The translations under genes were made by a program, and so were the position numbers. A stretch of 64,000 bases of DNA from CBDCBA01 sp965214125 (GTDB lineage: Bacteria; Planctomycetota; Phycisphaerae; Tepidisphaerales; Tepidisphaeraceae), in NCBI GenBank assembly GCA_965214125.1, contig CBDCBA010000028.1:1-64000 (forward strand). Direction: 5' to 3'. Numbering within the stretch: the first letter of the stretch is position 1; each line of letters begins with the position of its first letter. The notes below the pieces were generated by a model. It was not told where the DNA came from. It saw nothing but the letters and a program-made list of their open reading frames with translations, and did not search any database. This document shows positions 17,921 through 25,873 of this stretch, piece after piece.

Positions 17921-18778
17921 TTACGCCGACTCCGGCAGCGAGAGGCAAACGGCGGCGTCGGCAAGCAGGATACGCGACACGGCGTCAAGGCTGCCCGGTT
18001 GATTGACGCCCGCCGCGAGCAGCATGAAATCGGCTGTTGGCGTGAACTCCGGATCGCTCAAAAATGCGTGGATCGCCCACGGCTGATTGGTGGCGTGATC
18101 CGGCTGCGTCTCAGCGTGGTGGAAGGCGGCGGCGCGACGGGCGGCCTCGCCTGCATCGCGATCGCCCGTCATGGCCGCGTAGGTGGCAACGGCGTGAAGC
18201 ACGACGAGCTCGTGGTACCACCACGTCTCGGGGTTCTCAGCCGCCGCGTGATCAAAGTTGAAGAACGTTGTAACGGCGGGATCGCCATCGCGTGCGACGG
18301 TGACGAGATTGCGGAGCGTGTCCGGCTTCGCGCCCGCCACGACACTCGCAAGGTCGTTCCAAGCGTCGGCAGCGACAAGCGAAGCCACTTCTGCTGAAGG
18401 CCGATGATCGCGTTTGTGCATCGAGTGGTAGTTGTACGTGTCCGTCTCCGCCCACACGCGGGCCCGATGCGTTCGAAGCGCCGCGTCGCAAGAGTCGCCC
18501 CGCACGCGTCGTCTGAGGAAATGCGCGTGGGCCAGCAAGCCGGGGTAGAACATGCGTTGATGCCCTGCCGCGTCTCGTGCTTCTGTTGCAGCACGCTGCG
18601 AAGATCGACGTTGCGTGGGCCGCCCCGCCAGCGCGTCGCCCAGCGCCAGCCCCGCGTCCATCGGCGAGGATCGCTCCGGCTCGCCGGTCGTGGCGGCGTG
18701 GATGAGCATGCGGACGTACCGAGCCCGCAGAGGGTCAGTCCGCTCGATCTCGTCCGGCGTGCGAAGGCGAAGCGTCAC
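17921..18778 (-). CDS. Hypothetical cytoplasmic protein
   Basis: 285 residues from a GTG start. No family recognised. There is no signal peptide or membrane segment. The middle and C-terminal half are rich in histidine, alanine and tryptophan, with segments such as W-W-Y-H-E-L-V-V-L-H-A-V-A-T-Y-A and A-A-F-H-H-A-E-T-Q-P-D-H-A-T-N-Q-P-W-A-I-H-A-F. These look like the inner face of a helical (alpha-alpha barrel-like) fold, but no active site can be assigned. It probably forms a transcription unit with the Trm112-like gene. Confidence 0.6.
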   Translation of the reverse strand: MTLRLRTPDEIERTDPLRARYVRMLIHAATTGEPERSSPMDAGLALGDALAGRPTQRRSSQRAATEARDAAGHQRMFYPGLLAHAHFLRRRVRGDSCDAALRTHRARVWAETDTYNYHSMHKRDHRPSAEVASLVAADAWNDLASVVAGAKPDTLRNLVTVARDGDPAVTTFFNFDHAAAENPETWWYHELVVLHAVATYAAMTGDRDAGEAARRAAAFHHAETQPDHATNQPWAIHAFLSDPEFTPTADFMLLAAGVNQPGSLDAVSRILLADAAVCLSLPESA

Positions 18779-18786
18779 AACAAGAA

Positions 18787-18852
18787 GGTAGCCGCGGACC
18801 TTGGTCCGCGCTCTCCCTCAAGGGTGAATCGACGTCCGCGGCGACTGCTACT
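18787..18852. repeat. GTAGC-type repeat element, second arm degenerate
   Basis: The left arm is identical over 25 bases to the left end of the element inside the NUDIX gene (GGTAGC plus the CGCGGACC-TT-GGTCCGCG hairpin). The right end, GTCCGCGGCGACTGCTAC, keeps GCTAC and part of the stem but does not form its own hairpin. It lies between two minus-strand genes. Confidence 0.7.
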
Positions 18853-18862
18853 CCGGGAGTGA

Positions 18863-20245
18863 CTACCCGTTCATCATGCTCATGCCATCGCCGGCCGGCG
18901 CGGCTTCCTCGGCCGGCTTCTCCGGCTCCGGCTCGGGGGCGGCGTCAGTCGACGCCTTGGCCGCCTCCCGCGCGGCGGCGGCGCTGGCGATCAGCGGCAG
19001 CGGCGCGTAGTCAGCCTTCAAGACGGCCGAAGCGTCGGCGTTGAGCCAGTCGCCGAGCATGCTGCTGTAGACGCGGCGGAAGTCGGTCGTGAACTTCAGG
19101 TCGCCACGCTCCAGGTTGTCCATGTTCGGGTGCTCGCCGTGGAAGCCGCCCTGGACCGCCGGGCCGACGACGAACATCGGGCCGGCGGCGCCGTGGTCGG
19201 TGCCGTTGTTGGCGTTCTGCTCGACACGACGGCCGAACTCGCTGAAGACCATCACCGTGACCTTGTTGTCGATCTTCTTCGCCCGCAGGTCGTCGCGGAA
19301 GCTCTTGATGTTGTCGGCGACGCCTTTGAGCAGGTTCTCGTGCTGCTGGAGCTGGTTGGCGTGGGTGTCGAAGCCGCCGGTTTCGCAGTAGAAGACACGC
19401 GTGCCGAAGTTGCCGGTGATGAGCTGGGCGATCAGCTGCAGCCGGCTGCCGAGCCCGCCGTAGTAGTTCGCCTCGGGCTTGTACTTGCCGGCGACGCGCC
19501 GGATCTCGTCGGCGCTGATGATCGCGTCGGCGGCCTGGCGGGCGAAGTAGTCCTGCTGCGGGTTCGTGCCACGCATCTTCTGCAGCTCAACGAGGATGTC
19601 ACGCTCGAGCTGCTGGTCGAAGTCGCTGCCGTTCTGGTAGCGCAGGCCGAAGTCTTCGATGCGGTCCACGCTGGGCACCGTCACCTCGGGCGAGACGAGG
19701 GCCATCGGCACCTCGCGGCCGATGTTGACCGCCAGCAGCGGGTTGTTGGCGATGTCCTTGTTCTGCGTGCCGCGGACGAGGTGGTCGAGGTAGTGGCCCA
19801 CCCAGCCGCTGCCGTCGCCGCCATCGGTATGGGCCGCGTGCCAGATGCCCATGCTCTCGAAGTGGCTGCGGTTGGGGTCCGGATAACCGCAGCCGGGAAT
19901 GACCGCCAGCTCCCCCTCGTCCCACAGTTGCTTGAAGGCCGTCATGCCACGGTTGAGCGCCCATTCGTCGCTGAGGTGGTGGACACCATCGTTCAGCGCA
20001 AGCTGCGGGCGGACCTTCTTGTAGCCGTCGTGCTTGAAGGGCACGAGCGTGTTCAGCCCGTCGTTGCCGCCCGAAAGTTGGACGACGACGAGGATGTTGT
20101 CCTTCGGGACCGGCGTGCCGGGCGTCTCGCCGTCGGCGAAGGCAAGCTTGGGGATCAGCAGCGGCACCGTGCCGCCCAAGCTGATCGCGGGCAGAGCGCC
20201 AAGGCCGACCTTGAGGAAGTCACGGCGGGAGGTGTTGGTTGCCAT
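18863..20245 (-). CDS. DUF1501 protein with Tat signal
   Basis: 460 residues. The start M-A-T-N-T-S-R-R-D-F-L-K-V-G is a twin-arginine signal followed by a hydrophobic stretch, so the protein is exported folded. The DUF1501 core is clear: V-V-V-Q-L-S-G-G-N-D-G-L-N-T-L-V-P, then G-G-F-D-T-H-A-N-Q and F-S-E-F-G-R-R-V, with D-H-G-A-A-G. This fold is related to alkaline phosphatase/sulfatase-type proteins, and these residues suggest metal binding. The substrate is unknown. The C-terminus is alanine/proline/glutamate-rich. It follows the DUF1800 gene, the common planctomycete pairing. Confidence 0.92.
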   Translation of the reverse strand: MATNTSRRDFLKVGLGALPAISLGGTVPLLIPKLAFADGETPGTPVPKDNILVVVQLSGGNDGLNTLVPFKHDGYKKVRPQLALNDGVHHLSDEWALNRGMTAFKQLWDEGELAVIPGCGYPDPNRSHFESMGIWHAAHTDGGDGSGWVGHYLDHLVRGTQNKDIANNPLLAVNIGREVPMALVSPEVTVPSVDRIEDFGLRYQNGSDFDQQLERDILVELQKMRGTNPQQDYFARQAADAIISADEIRRVAGKYKPEANYYGGLGSRLQLIAQLITGNFGTRVFYCETGGFDTHANQLQQHENLLKGVADNIKSFRDDLRAKKIDNKVTVMVFSEFGRRVEQNANNGTDHGAAGPMFVVGPAVQGGFHGEHPNMDNLERGDLKFTTDFRRVYSSMLGDWLNADASAVLKADYAPLPLIASAAAAREAAKASTDAAPEPEPEKPAEEAAPAGDGMSMMNG

Positions 20246-20249
20246 TGGG

Positions 20250-20356
20250 GATTGGTAATTCGTAATTCGGGTTCAGAGTCTTGGATTCGCGGGTCATTTG
20301 CGAATCGAGTCGGAGGATGTCTCCGGGGCCCAATCGCAAGTCCCGAATCACCAATC
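20250..20356. repeat. Imperfect inverted repeat between DUF1800 and DUF1501 genes
   Basis: GATTGGTAATTCG at the left and CGAATCACCAATC at the right are complementary except for one base, with AATTCGTAATTCGG-type sequence inside. It fills the whole gap between the two genes. The DUF1800 stop codon lies within its right arm. Confidence 0.6.
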
Positions 20357-21789
20357 ACGCAAGCTGATACAGCGGGCTGCTCGCCATGAGTTGCACCATT
20401 CCCCGCACCTTGTGACGGATGCCGTCGCCGTCGAACTTGAAGTCCGTCGGCTGGTTGTCCTGGCCGCGCGTCATGTAGTCGAGCAGCCGGCCGCGGATGT
20501 CGTAAGGCACGCGGCCGTCCAGCAGCAGGTTGCCGTAGGCGTTCACAATCTTGTCCGCCGACTTCAGGTCGCGCTCGTTCAGGAACTGGTACGTGCGGTT
20601 GTCGGCGAACTGGTTGAACCCCTCCTCCGCCAAGTCGCGGCAGAACTCGAAGCGGACCATCACGGTGTTCGCGTTGATCCAGACGTCGCCCCCCCTTCCA
20701 CCCGGCCACGTTCGGCGGGTAAAGCAGCTTCTGGCCCATTCGCTCGCACTGGCGGCGCAGGTAGTCGCTGCGCGGCGTGTTGCCCATGTTGAAGCTCGCG
20801 CCCACCGCCAGCTCCACCGGGTTCTTGATCCGGCTTCGATATGCCCAGTCGCTGAAAAACAGCCGGCTGCGCAGCATTTCCTTCAGCGTCGGCGCGATCT
20901 GCCACCCGTGGTGCAGCAGTCGGCCGGCGTAGTGCTCGACGTGCTCGGCCAGCGGCTCGGGGTGGACGAAGCATTGCAACAGCCGCTCGGCGATGAATCG
21001 CGGCGCGGCCGGGTGCTTCAAAATGGCGTCCACCGCCGCTTCGTCGTTGAACGCCCCCGTGCTCGCGTACTCCTTGCCGGCGAAGAACGTCTTCTCGCCG
21101 GCGTCGAATCGATCCTCCCGGAAGCGCCCCTCGCGGTTGTTGATCTGCCACCCGGTGAAGGCGCGAGACACCTCCTGGATGTCCTGCTCCTCGTACTGCC
21201 CCACGCCGAGGCAGAAGAGTTCCATAATCTCGCGGCCGTAGTTCTCGTTCGGGTTGCTCTTGTGGCTGTTGTGCCCGTCAAGCCACCGCAGCATCGCCGG
21301 CTGGCGGCCGACTTTGACGACAAGGTCTCGGAAGCTGCCCAGGCCGTCGGTGCGGAACAACTCGATCTGGTCGTGCATCCAATCCGCCCGGCCGACCTTC
21401 CCGGCGCTGGTGGCAAAATGGTCGTGCCAGAAGAGCGCCACCCGCTCCTGCAACGGCGCGGGCGTGTGGACCATGCGGTGATACCACCATTCGGCCACCA
21501 GGTGCGGGCCGCGGCGGATGTCGTAAATCCCCTTGGCCTGCTCGAGGAAAGCGTTAAGCCCGCCGACGTCGCTCTTGGGGTCGAACGCGAACAAATTCTC
21601 GACGGTCGGGTCCATTCCCTGCTCGACGGCCTGCTGAAGCTGCTCGGGCTTCGAACCGAACGCCGACCGTCGAAGCAGATGGCCTGCCTCGCGGACGGTC
21701 CAGGGCATCTCTTTGGCGGCCTTGAAGTCGCCAAAGGGGTCTTCGGGCGGCTGCGGTCCGGCCGGGGCAGGCGTGTCGAGACGGGGCAT
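20355..21789 (-). pseudogene. DUF1800 protein, frameshifted near the C-terminus
   Basis: From ATG 21789 the frame encodes a DUF1800 protein (A-G-H-L-L-R-R-S-A-F-G near the start, W-W-Y-H-R-M-V-H-T-P, F-W-H-D-H-F-A-T-S, and N-Y-G-R-E-I-M-E-L-F-C-L-G). It runs correctly to P-N-V-A-G-W-K-G-G at about 20695. The family-typical continuation (W-I-N-A-N-T-V-M-V-R-F-E-F) is in another frame, which runs to the stop at 20355. Removing one base from a run of seven C (20689-20695, plus strand) restores one frame. This is either a real inactivation, slippage, or a sequencing error in a homopolymer. Given how complete the rest is, the gene may well be functional. Confidence 0.85.
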
Positions 21790-22161
21790 GGCGGGAACTC
21801 CGGGCGGAGAAAGGCTGGGGTGGCGGCGTGAGGACGGTCGAAGCACCGGCGAGCAGGCGACACCAGCGCGGCGGCGCTTTCTGAAGGACGATGCGCCGCA
21901 ACGGGCGGTTCGGCATCGCGGGCGACCGTGCATTCTCTCGGCCGCGTCGGCACGCCGCGGAGCGTGCCCGCCGCTCAACCCGCGGCGGTTGCGGCCGGAT
22001 TCGGCTGCGCAACATCTCTACCATAACCAAGCCCGCCCGGCGTTGCACCATCCGAATCGAAAAGTCGCCCTTGGCGTCGCCCCGACCACCCGCACCACCC
22101 CTGGCTGATCGACACGGCCGTTTTCAGGCCATACCGTGCGACCCACGGCGGTGGCCCCATC
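21790..22161. other. Intergenic region, DUF1800 start to tRNA-Lys
   Basis: I see no gene in these 372 bases. The open frames crossing it have atypical, arginine-rich translations and no start signals. It should contain the divergent promoters of the DUF1800-DUF1501 unit and of the tRNA. Confidence 0.5.
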
Positions 22162-22235
22162 GGACTGGTAGCTCAGTTGGTTAGAGCATCCGGCTTTTAA
22201 CCGGAGTGTCCTGGGTTCGAATCCCAGCCGGTCCA
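22162..22235 (+). tRNA. tRNA-Lys (anticodon TTT)
   Basis: The acceptor arms GGACTGG and CCGGTCC pair with one G-T wobble. The D arm is GCTC-AGTTGGTTA-GAGC. The anticodon stem TCCGG/CCGGA encloses CTTTTAA, with anticodon TTT. The T arm is CTGGG-TTCGAAT-CCCAG. The discriminator is A, and CCA is not encoded. Repeats begin shortly downstream. Confidence 0.96.
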
Positions 22236-22321
22236 CTGCAACGAACACTCGAGCCGACGCGGCCGGCCTACGCCGCCATGCACCCGCCGCGTCAGCCCCC
22301 CGGCCGCATCGCGCGCTCCAA

Positions 22322-22610
22322 GAAAAGGCTCTTGACCTGCTCTGTCCGGACCCTCGCTCAACCAACCCCGACTCTGCCGTCGAAGCACATCTTCCGTCGT
22401 CGAAGACGCTTTTAACTTCGCCCGGTCTTGAGGGTCCGGACAGAGCACTCTTGACCCCTTTATGTGCTTTATGTGCTCCCTCCAAGAAAAGGCTCCTGAC
22501 CCCTTTATGTGACCCCCTTATGTGCTCCCCTTTATGTGCTCTGACCCCTTTATGTGCTCCGAGACGGAGCAAGGGAGAGGTCCGCGACGGGAAAAGGCTC
22601 CTGACCCCTT
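22322..22610. repeat. Repeat cluster downstream of tRNA-Lys
   Basis: There are three layers. First, GAAAAGGCTCCTGACCCCTT occurs exactly at 22486 and 22591, with a variant at 22322. Second, an 18-base perfect inverted repeat (22338-22355 and 22430-22447) carries the palindrome GTCCGGAC in each arm. Third, at 22453-22560 the unit CCCTTTATGTGCT is repeated about six times with small changes. No gene is credible here. The open frame on the minus strand simply translates the tandem units. Confidence 0.8.
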
Positions 22611-23037
22611 ATCTCCCGCGACTTACAAGGCTAACCAGTTGACGTGCAGAAGAACTGCTGCCGATACAGACAGCCACAGAAGACTTATCGTTGAACACAA
22701 TGTCGACGAAGACATCCGCATCCGAGTTGCTTCTGATGGTTGCAGACGTCACCTCTGAAATCCGACGCTCCCACTTTATTTCTTCATTGCCAAAAGACAC
22801 TCTACTAAGCACTAGAGTGTTATGATTTACGAGAACATCCAGCCTGCTATACATGTGGCGGAAAAGGAAGGCTAGGAACACTATAGGGCATGCTACAATT
22901 ACTACGCTGCTTGCGCGTCCACCAGTGAAAAAGACATAGATCGCAAAGCAGGAGAACGCCGCGGCTGGAAATGCCACAGACGATCGGCTCCAACGGCGAA
23001 TCTCGAAATGATACGCTTGATCCTGGTCCTGAATCAT
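22609..23037 (-). CDS. Small membrane protein of lower GC, unknown
   Basis: 142 residues. Two adjacent membrane segments lie at about 19-37 and 43-59. A C-terminal part of about 75 residues follows with alternating hydrophobic pattern (L-D-V-L-V-N-H-N-T-L-V-L-S-R-V-S-F), like a beta-rich membrane-associated domain. No family is recognised. Its DNA is visibly more AT-rich than all neighbours, with codons such as ATA, AGA, ACT and TTA that are rare elsewhere here. It is bracketed by inverted copies of the AAGGGGTCAG-type repeat, and its stop codon abuts the left copy. Recent acquisition is likely. Confidence 0.65.
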   Translation of the reverse strand: MIQDQDQAYHFEIRRWSRSSVAFPAAAFSCFAIYVFFTGGRASSVVIVACPIVFLAFLFRHMYSRLDVLVNHNTLVLSRVSFGNEEIKWERRISEVTSATIRSNSDADVFVDIVFNDKSSVAVCIGSSSSARQLVSLVSRGR

Positions 23038-23070
23038 CTTTAATCCATATCAGGCGGAGAAAGGGGGCGT

Positions 23071-23112
23071 AGAAAAGGGGTCGGGAGAAGAAAGGGGTCA
23101 GAAGCCTTTTCT
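23071..23112. repeat. Inverted copy of the GGGGTCAG-type repeat
   Basis: AAAGGGGTCAGAAGCCTTTT (from 23091) is the reverse complement, with one change, of the units at 22486 and 22591. A partial unit, AGAAAAGGGGTCGGGAG, precedes it. It lies on the far side of the AT-rich ORF, so that ORF is bracketed. Confidence 0.7.
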
Positions 23113-23286
23113 GCGGCTGCTTGGCCGTCCAAGTGGCGGCATGGGGAAAGCATACCGCGCCTGCAGCGCGGTGCTGGCGAGGCGGCGGCGTCCATCGGGC
23201 GCGGGCGGCGGTTGCAATGCGGATTGGCCGGCGTAAAACCCTTGCGACGCCCGTCCGTTCCACCTTTGCACCCCAACCCGCCGCCC

Positions 23287-24573
23287 ATGACCCCCGTGAT
23301 CGAGTTCGTCCAGGCCCGCCAGATCTTTGATTCGCGTGGCAATCCGACCGTCGAGGTCGACGTGCTGCTCGAAGATGGCACCCTCGGCCGGGCGGCGGTG
23401 CCGAGCGGGGCCAGCACCGGCGAGAACGAGGCCGTCGAGCTGCGGGACGGCGGCGACGCGTACATGGGCAAAGGCGTCTCCAAGGCGGTCGACAACGTGA
23501 ACGACGTGATCCGGCCGGAACTGATGGGCCTCGACGCCCGCGAGCAGGAGGCGATCGACGCCCTGCTGCTCGAGCTCGACGGCACGGAGAACAAGAGCAA
23601 GCTCGGCGCGAACGCGACGCTCGGCGTGAGCATGGCCGTCGCGAAGGCGGCCGCCGAAGCCTCGGGGCTGCCGCTGTGGCGTTACCTCGGCGGGCCGGCG
23701 GCCAAGACGCTGCCGGTGCCGATGCTCAACATCCTCAACGGCGGCAAGCACGCCGACAACACCGTCGACTTCCAGGAGTTCATGATCCAGCCCTGGGGCT
23801 TCGAGCGCTTTGACGACGCGCTGCGGGCGGGCGTGGAGATCTATCACCACCTCAAAGGCGTCCTGAAGAAGCGCGGCATGAGCACGGCCGTCGGCGACGA
23901 AGGGGGCTTTGCGCCCAACCTCGAGAACAACGAGGACGCGCTGAAGGTGATTGAGGAGGCGACGGAGAAGGCGGGTTACAAGTGGGGCGAGCAGATTTTC
24001 GTCGCGCTCGACCCGGCCATGAGCGAGTTGTGGAACGAGGCGGAGAAGGATGGCAAGGAGGGGTACAAGTTCTTCAGCAGCACGCAGGAGATCATGACGA
24101 GCGACCAGGTGGCCGACCTGTGGGCGGAGTGGGCGAAGAAGTACCCCATCAAGAGCATTGAGGATGGCCTCGCCGAGAACGACTGGGCCGGCTGGAAGAC
24201 GCTGACCGACAAGATCGGCGACACGGTTCAGCTCGTCGGCGACGACCTGTTCGTCACGAACGAGAAGTTCCTGAAGAAGGGCATCGACAGCGGCACGGCC
24301 AACGCAATTCTGGTGAAGGTCAACCAGATCGGCACGCTCAGCGAGACGTTCGACGCGGTGAATCTCGCCATCCGCAACGGCTACAAGGCCGTGATGAGTC
24401 ACCGCAGCGGCGAGACCGAGGACGCGACGATTGCCGACCTGGCCGTCGCGACCAACTGCGGCCAGATCAAGACGGGCGCCCCCGCCCGCAGCGACCGGGT
24501 GGCGAAGTACAACCAGCTTATCCGCATTGCCGAGCAGCTTGGCGACGCGGCGGTGTACGGCGGGACGCGTTAA
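23287..24573 (+). CDS. eno: Enolase
   Basis: Interconverts 2-phosphoglycerate and phosphoenolpyruvate in glycolysis. 428 residues, the usual length, starting at ATG 23287. Family landmarks are all present: A-R-Q-I-F-D-S-R-G-N-P-T-V-E, the loop P-S-G-A-S-T-G-E, and G-D-E-G-G-F-A-P-N. They continue with A-L-D-P-A-M-S, S-I-E-D-G-L-A-E-N-D and G-D-D-L-F-V-T-N. The C-terminal S-H-R-S-G-E-T-E-D and K-T-G-A-P-A-R-S-D-R follow. It is transcribed away from the repeat region, so its promoter should lie between about 23113 and 23286. Confidence 0.97.
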   Translation: MTPVIEFVQARQIFDSRGNPTVEVDVLLEDGTLGRAAVPSGASTGENEAVELRDGGDAYMGKGVSKAVDNVNDVIRPELMGLDAREQEAIDALLLELDGTENKSKLGANATLGVSMAVAKAAAEASGLPLWRYLGGPAAKTLPVPMLNILNGGKHADNTVDFQEFMIQPWGFERFDDALRAGVEIYHHLKGVLKKRGMSTAVGDEGGFAPNLENNEDALKVIEEATEKAGYKWGEQIFVALDPAMSELWNEAEKDGKEGYKFFSSTQEIMTSDQVADLWAEWAKKYPIKSIEDGLAENDWAGWKTLTDKIGDTVQLVGDDLFVTNEKFLKKGIDSGTANAILVKVNQIGTLSETFDAVNLAIRNGYKAVMSHRSGETEDATIADLAVATNCGQIKTGAPARSDRVAKYNQLIRIAEQLGDAAVYGGTR

Positions 24574-24584
24574 GCTAGCAGGCC

Positions 24585-24854
24585 ATGACAATCGCCGTCT
24601 GGTTTCTCGTTGGAACCGTTATCTTCAGCGTTGGTTGGACATTCTTGGCCCGCCCGGCTTGGCGCCGGTTCGCACGCGAGGAACGCGCCACAGTTCCGAC
24701 GTGTTCGTGCGGCTACGCGCTGCTGGACCTCGACCGCGCCCGCTGCCCCGAGTGCGGCCGCGTGTTCGGCTTCGACGCGAGCGCCGAGGAGCTTGACCTG
24801 ACGGAAGATGAGTTGCACCGCATAGCGTTGCGTCGCCGTGAGCGAATGGAGTAG
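24585..24854 (+). CDS. Small membrane-anchored zinc-ribbon protein
   Basis: 89 residues. One N-terminal membrane segment (about 3-21) is followed by a ribbon with Cys40-x-Cys42-Gly-Tyr-x-Leu and Cys54-Pro-Glu-Cys57-Gly, then an acidic and basic tail. It belongs to the same type as the two genes at 4998 and 5426, but the first cysteine pair is C-x-C instead of C-x-x-C and the ribbon is internal. It starts 11 bases after eno and is probably co-transcribed. Function unknown. Confidence 0.7.
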   Translation: MTIAVWFLVGTVIFSVGWTFLARPAWRRFAREERATVPTCSCGYALLDLDRARCPECGRVFGFDASAEELDLTEDELHRIALRRRERME

Positions 24855-24871
24855 CTGGGTATGATGAGGCG

Positions 24872-25255
24872 ATGGGCCTGATCTATGCCGATGTCAGCCT
24901 GACGAATCCGACACGCGGCGACCTCGCCGGAATCGAGCTGCGCATGCTCGCTGATACCGGGGCGACGCTCTCGATCATACCGGAGGCGGTCGCGCTGCAA
25001 CTCGAGCTTCCGCTTGACCACTACCCGCGGCGCCCGATCGAATTGGCGGACGGGTCGACGCGCGTGGTGCCGTACGTCGCGCCGCTCGTTTTTCACTTCA
25101 AGAACCGTATTTCCGTCGGCCCGGCACTCGTGACGGGGGACGATCCGGTGCTTGGCGCGTTGCAGATGGAAGACATGGATCTCGTGCTGCTCCCGCAGAA
25201 GCGCGCGATTGATGTGAACCCCGCCCACCCGAATCGGCCGGTCGCGCGGGCGTGA
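24872..25255 (+). CDS. Retropepsin-like (clan AA) aspartic protease
   Basis: 127 residues. The catalytic motif A-D-T-G-A-T-L-S-I-I-P (27-37) is the D-T-G-A signature of retropepsin-like single-domain proteases, which work as homodimers. The later L-G-A-L-Q-M-E-D-M-D-L-V-L-L-P is the matching second conserved segment. Bacterial stand-alone members have no well-established substrate. There is no signal peptide, so it is cytoplasmic. It begins 17 bases after the zinc-ribbon gene. Confidence 0.8.
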   Translation: MGLIYADVSLTNPTRGDLAGIELRMLADTGATLSIIPEAVALQLELPLDHYPRRPIELADGSTRVVPYVAPLVFHFKNRISVGPALVTGDDPVLGALQMEDMDLVLLPQKRAIDVNPAHPNRPVARA

Positions 25256-25324
25256 ACAGCGGGTCGCCGCCGTTCAGCCCGAACATTGCCCGCATGCGGT
25301 GCGGCGGGCGGCGTGGTCGATAAT

Positions 25325-25873
25325 GTGAGCGTGGCAGACGCCGATCCAGCCTTTGAGCCCGCTGCCGACTCCGCCGCTGAGTCGGCGTGGGCGTTGCCGC
25401 TGTTGGCGTTGGGGCTGGGGCTCGTCGCGTGCGGCGTCGTGATCCCCGAGGCCGACGCGAACCGGCAGTTGGCCGACGAGAAGGGCCGGCTGGTCGCGGA
25501 GGTCGAGTCGCTGCAACGCCAAACGGAGTTGAATGCGGAGTTTTTGGAGCGGGTCCACACCGACTCCGAGCTGGCGCAGCGACTCGTGCAGCGTCAGACG
25601 CGCCCTGGGCCGGAGGATGACGTGCGCGTGATCGCGGCCGGGCCGTCAGACGGAAAGGTAGGGGGCGTGGGGGTGTCGTTCGAGATGAGCCCGTTCGCGT
25701 TGCTGAGTGCTGAAACCGTGGTGGCCGCCCCGCCGTCGCCACCGATCGGCGGACGGCTGCCGGACTGGTGCCGGCACCCGCGCCTCCGGCTGATCGTGCT
25801 CGGCCTCGGGCTGTTCGCGTGCCTGTTCGCGCTCCTCAGCGGCGCGAGCGGCCAGCGTACGCTCCAGGAGTGA
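25325..25873 (+). CDS. Membrane protein with coiled coil, unknown
   Basis: About 182 residues if started at the GTG at 25325; other in-frame GTG codons at 25286 and 25331 are possible and no strong ribosome site decides. A membrane segment (about 21-39) is followed by a heptad-like coiled coil (A-N-R-Q-L-A-D-E-K-G-R-L-V-A-E-V-E-S-L-Q). A variable region and a second membrane segment near the C-terminus follow (L-I-V-L-G-L-G-L-F-A-C-L-F-A-L-L). The size and coiled coil recall FtsB/DivIC-like proteins, but the second membrane helix does not fit. The stop overlaps the tsaB start. Confidence 0.6.
   Translation: MSVADADPAFEPAADSAAESAWALPLLALGLGLVACGVVIPEADANRQLADEKGRLVAEVESLQRQTELNAEFLERVHTDSELAQRLVQRQTRPGPEDDVRVIAAGPSDGKVGGVGVSFEMSPFALLSAETVVAAPPSPPIGGRLPDWCRHPRLRLIVLGLGLFACLFALLSGASGQRTLQE

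Noticed and set aside
19130..20389. A long plus-strand open frame opposite the DUF1501 gene
   Set aside because: It is antisense to a well-supported Tat-exported protein, and the translation is low-complexity without start signal or motif.
22018..22572. A minus-strand open frame of 184 codons over the repeat cluster
   Set aside because: Its repeated A-H-K-G-V units are just the translation of the TTATGTGCT tandem array, and it also runs across the tRNA-Lys gene.
22453..22610. Possible CRISPR array
   Set aside because: Units are about 10-20 bases, irregularly spaced and without unique spacers of constant length. No cas gene is in the window.
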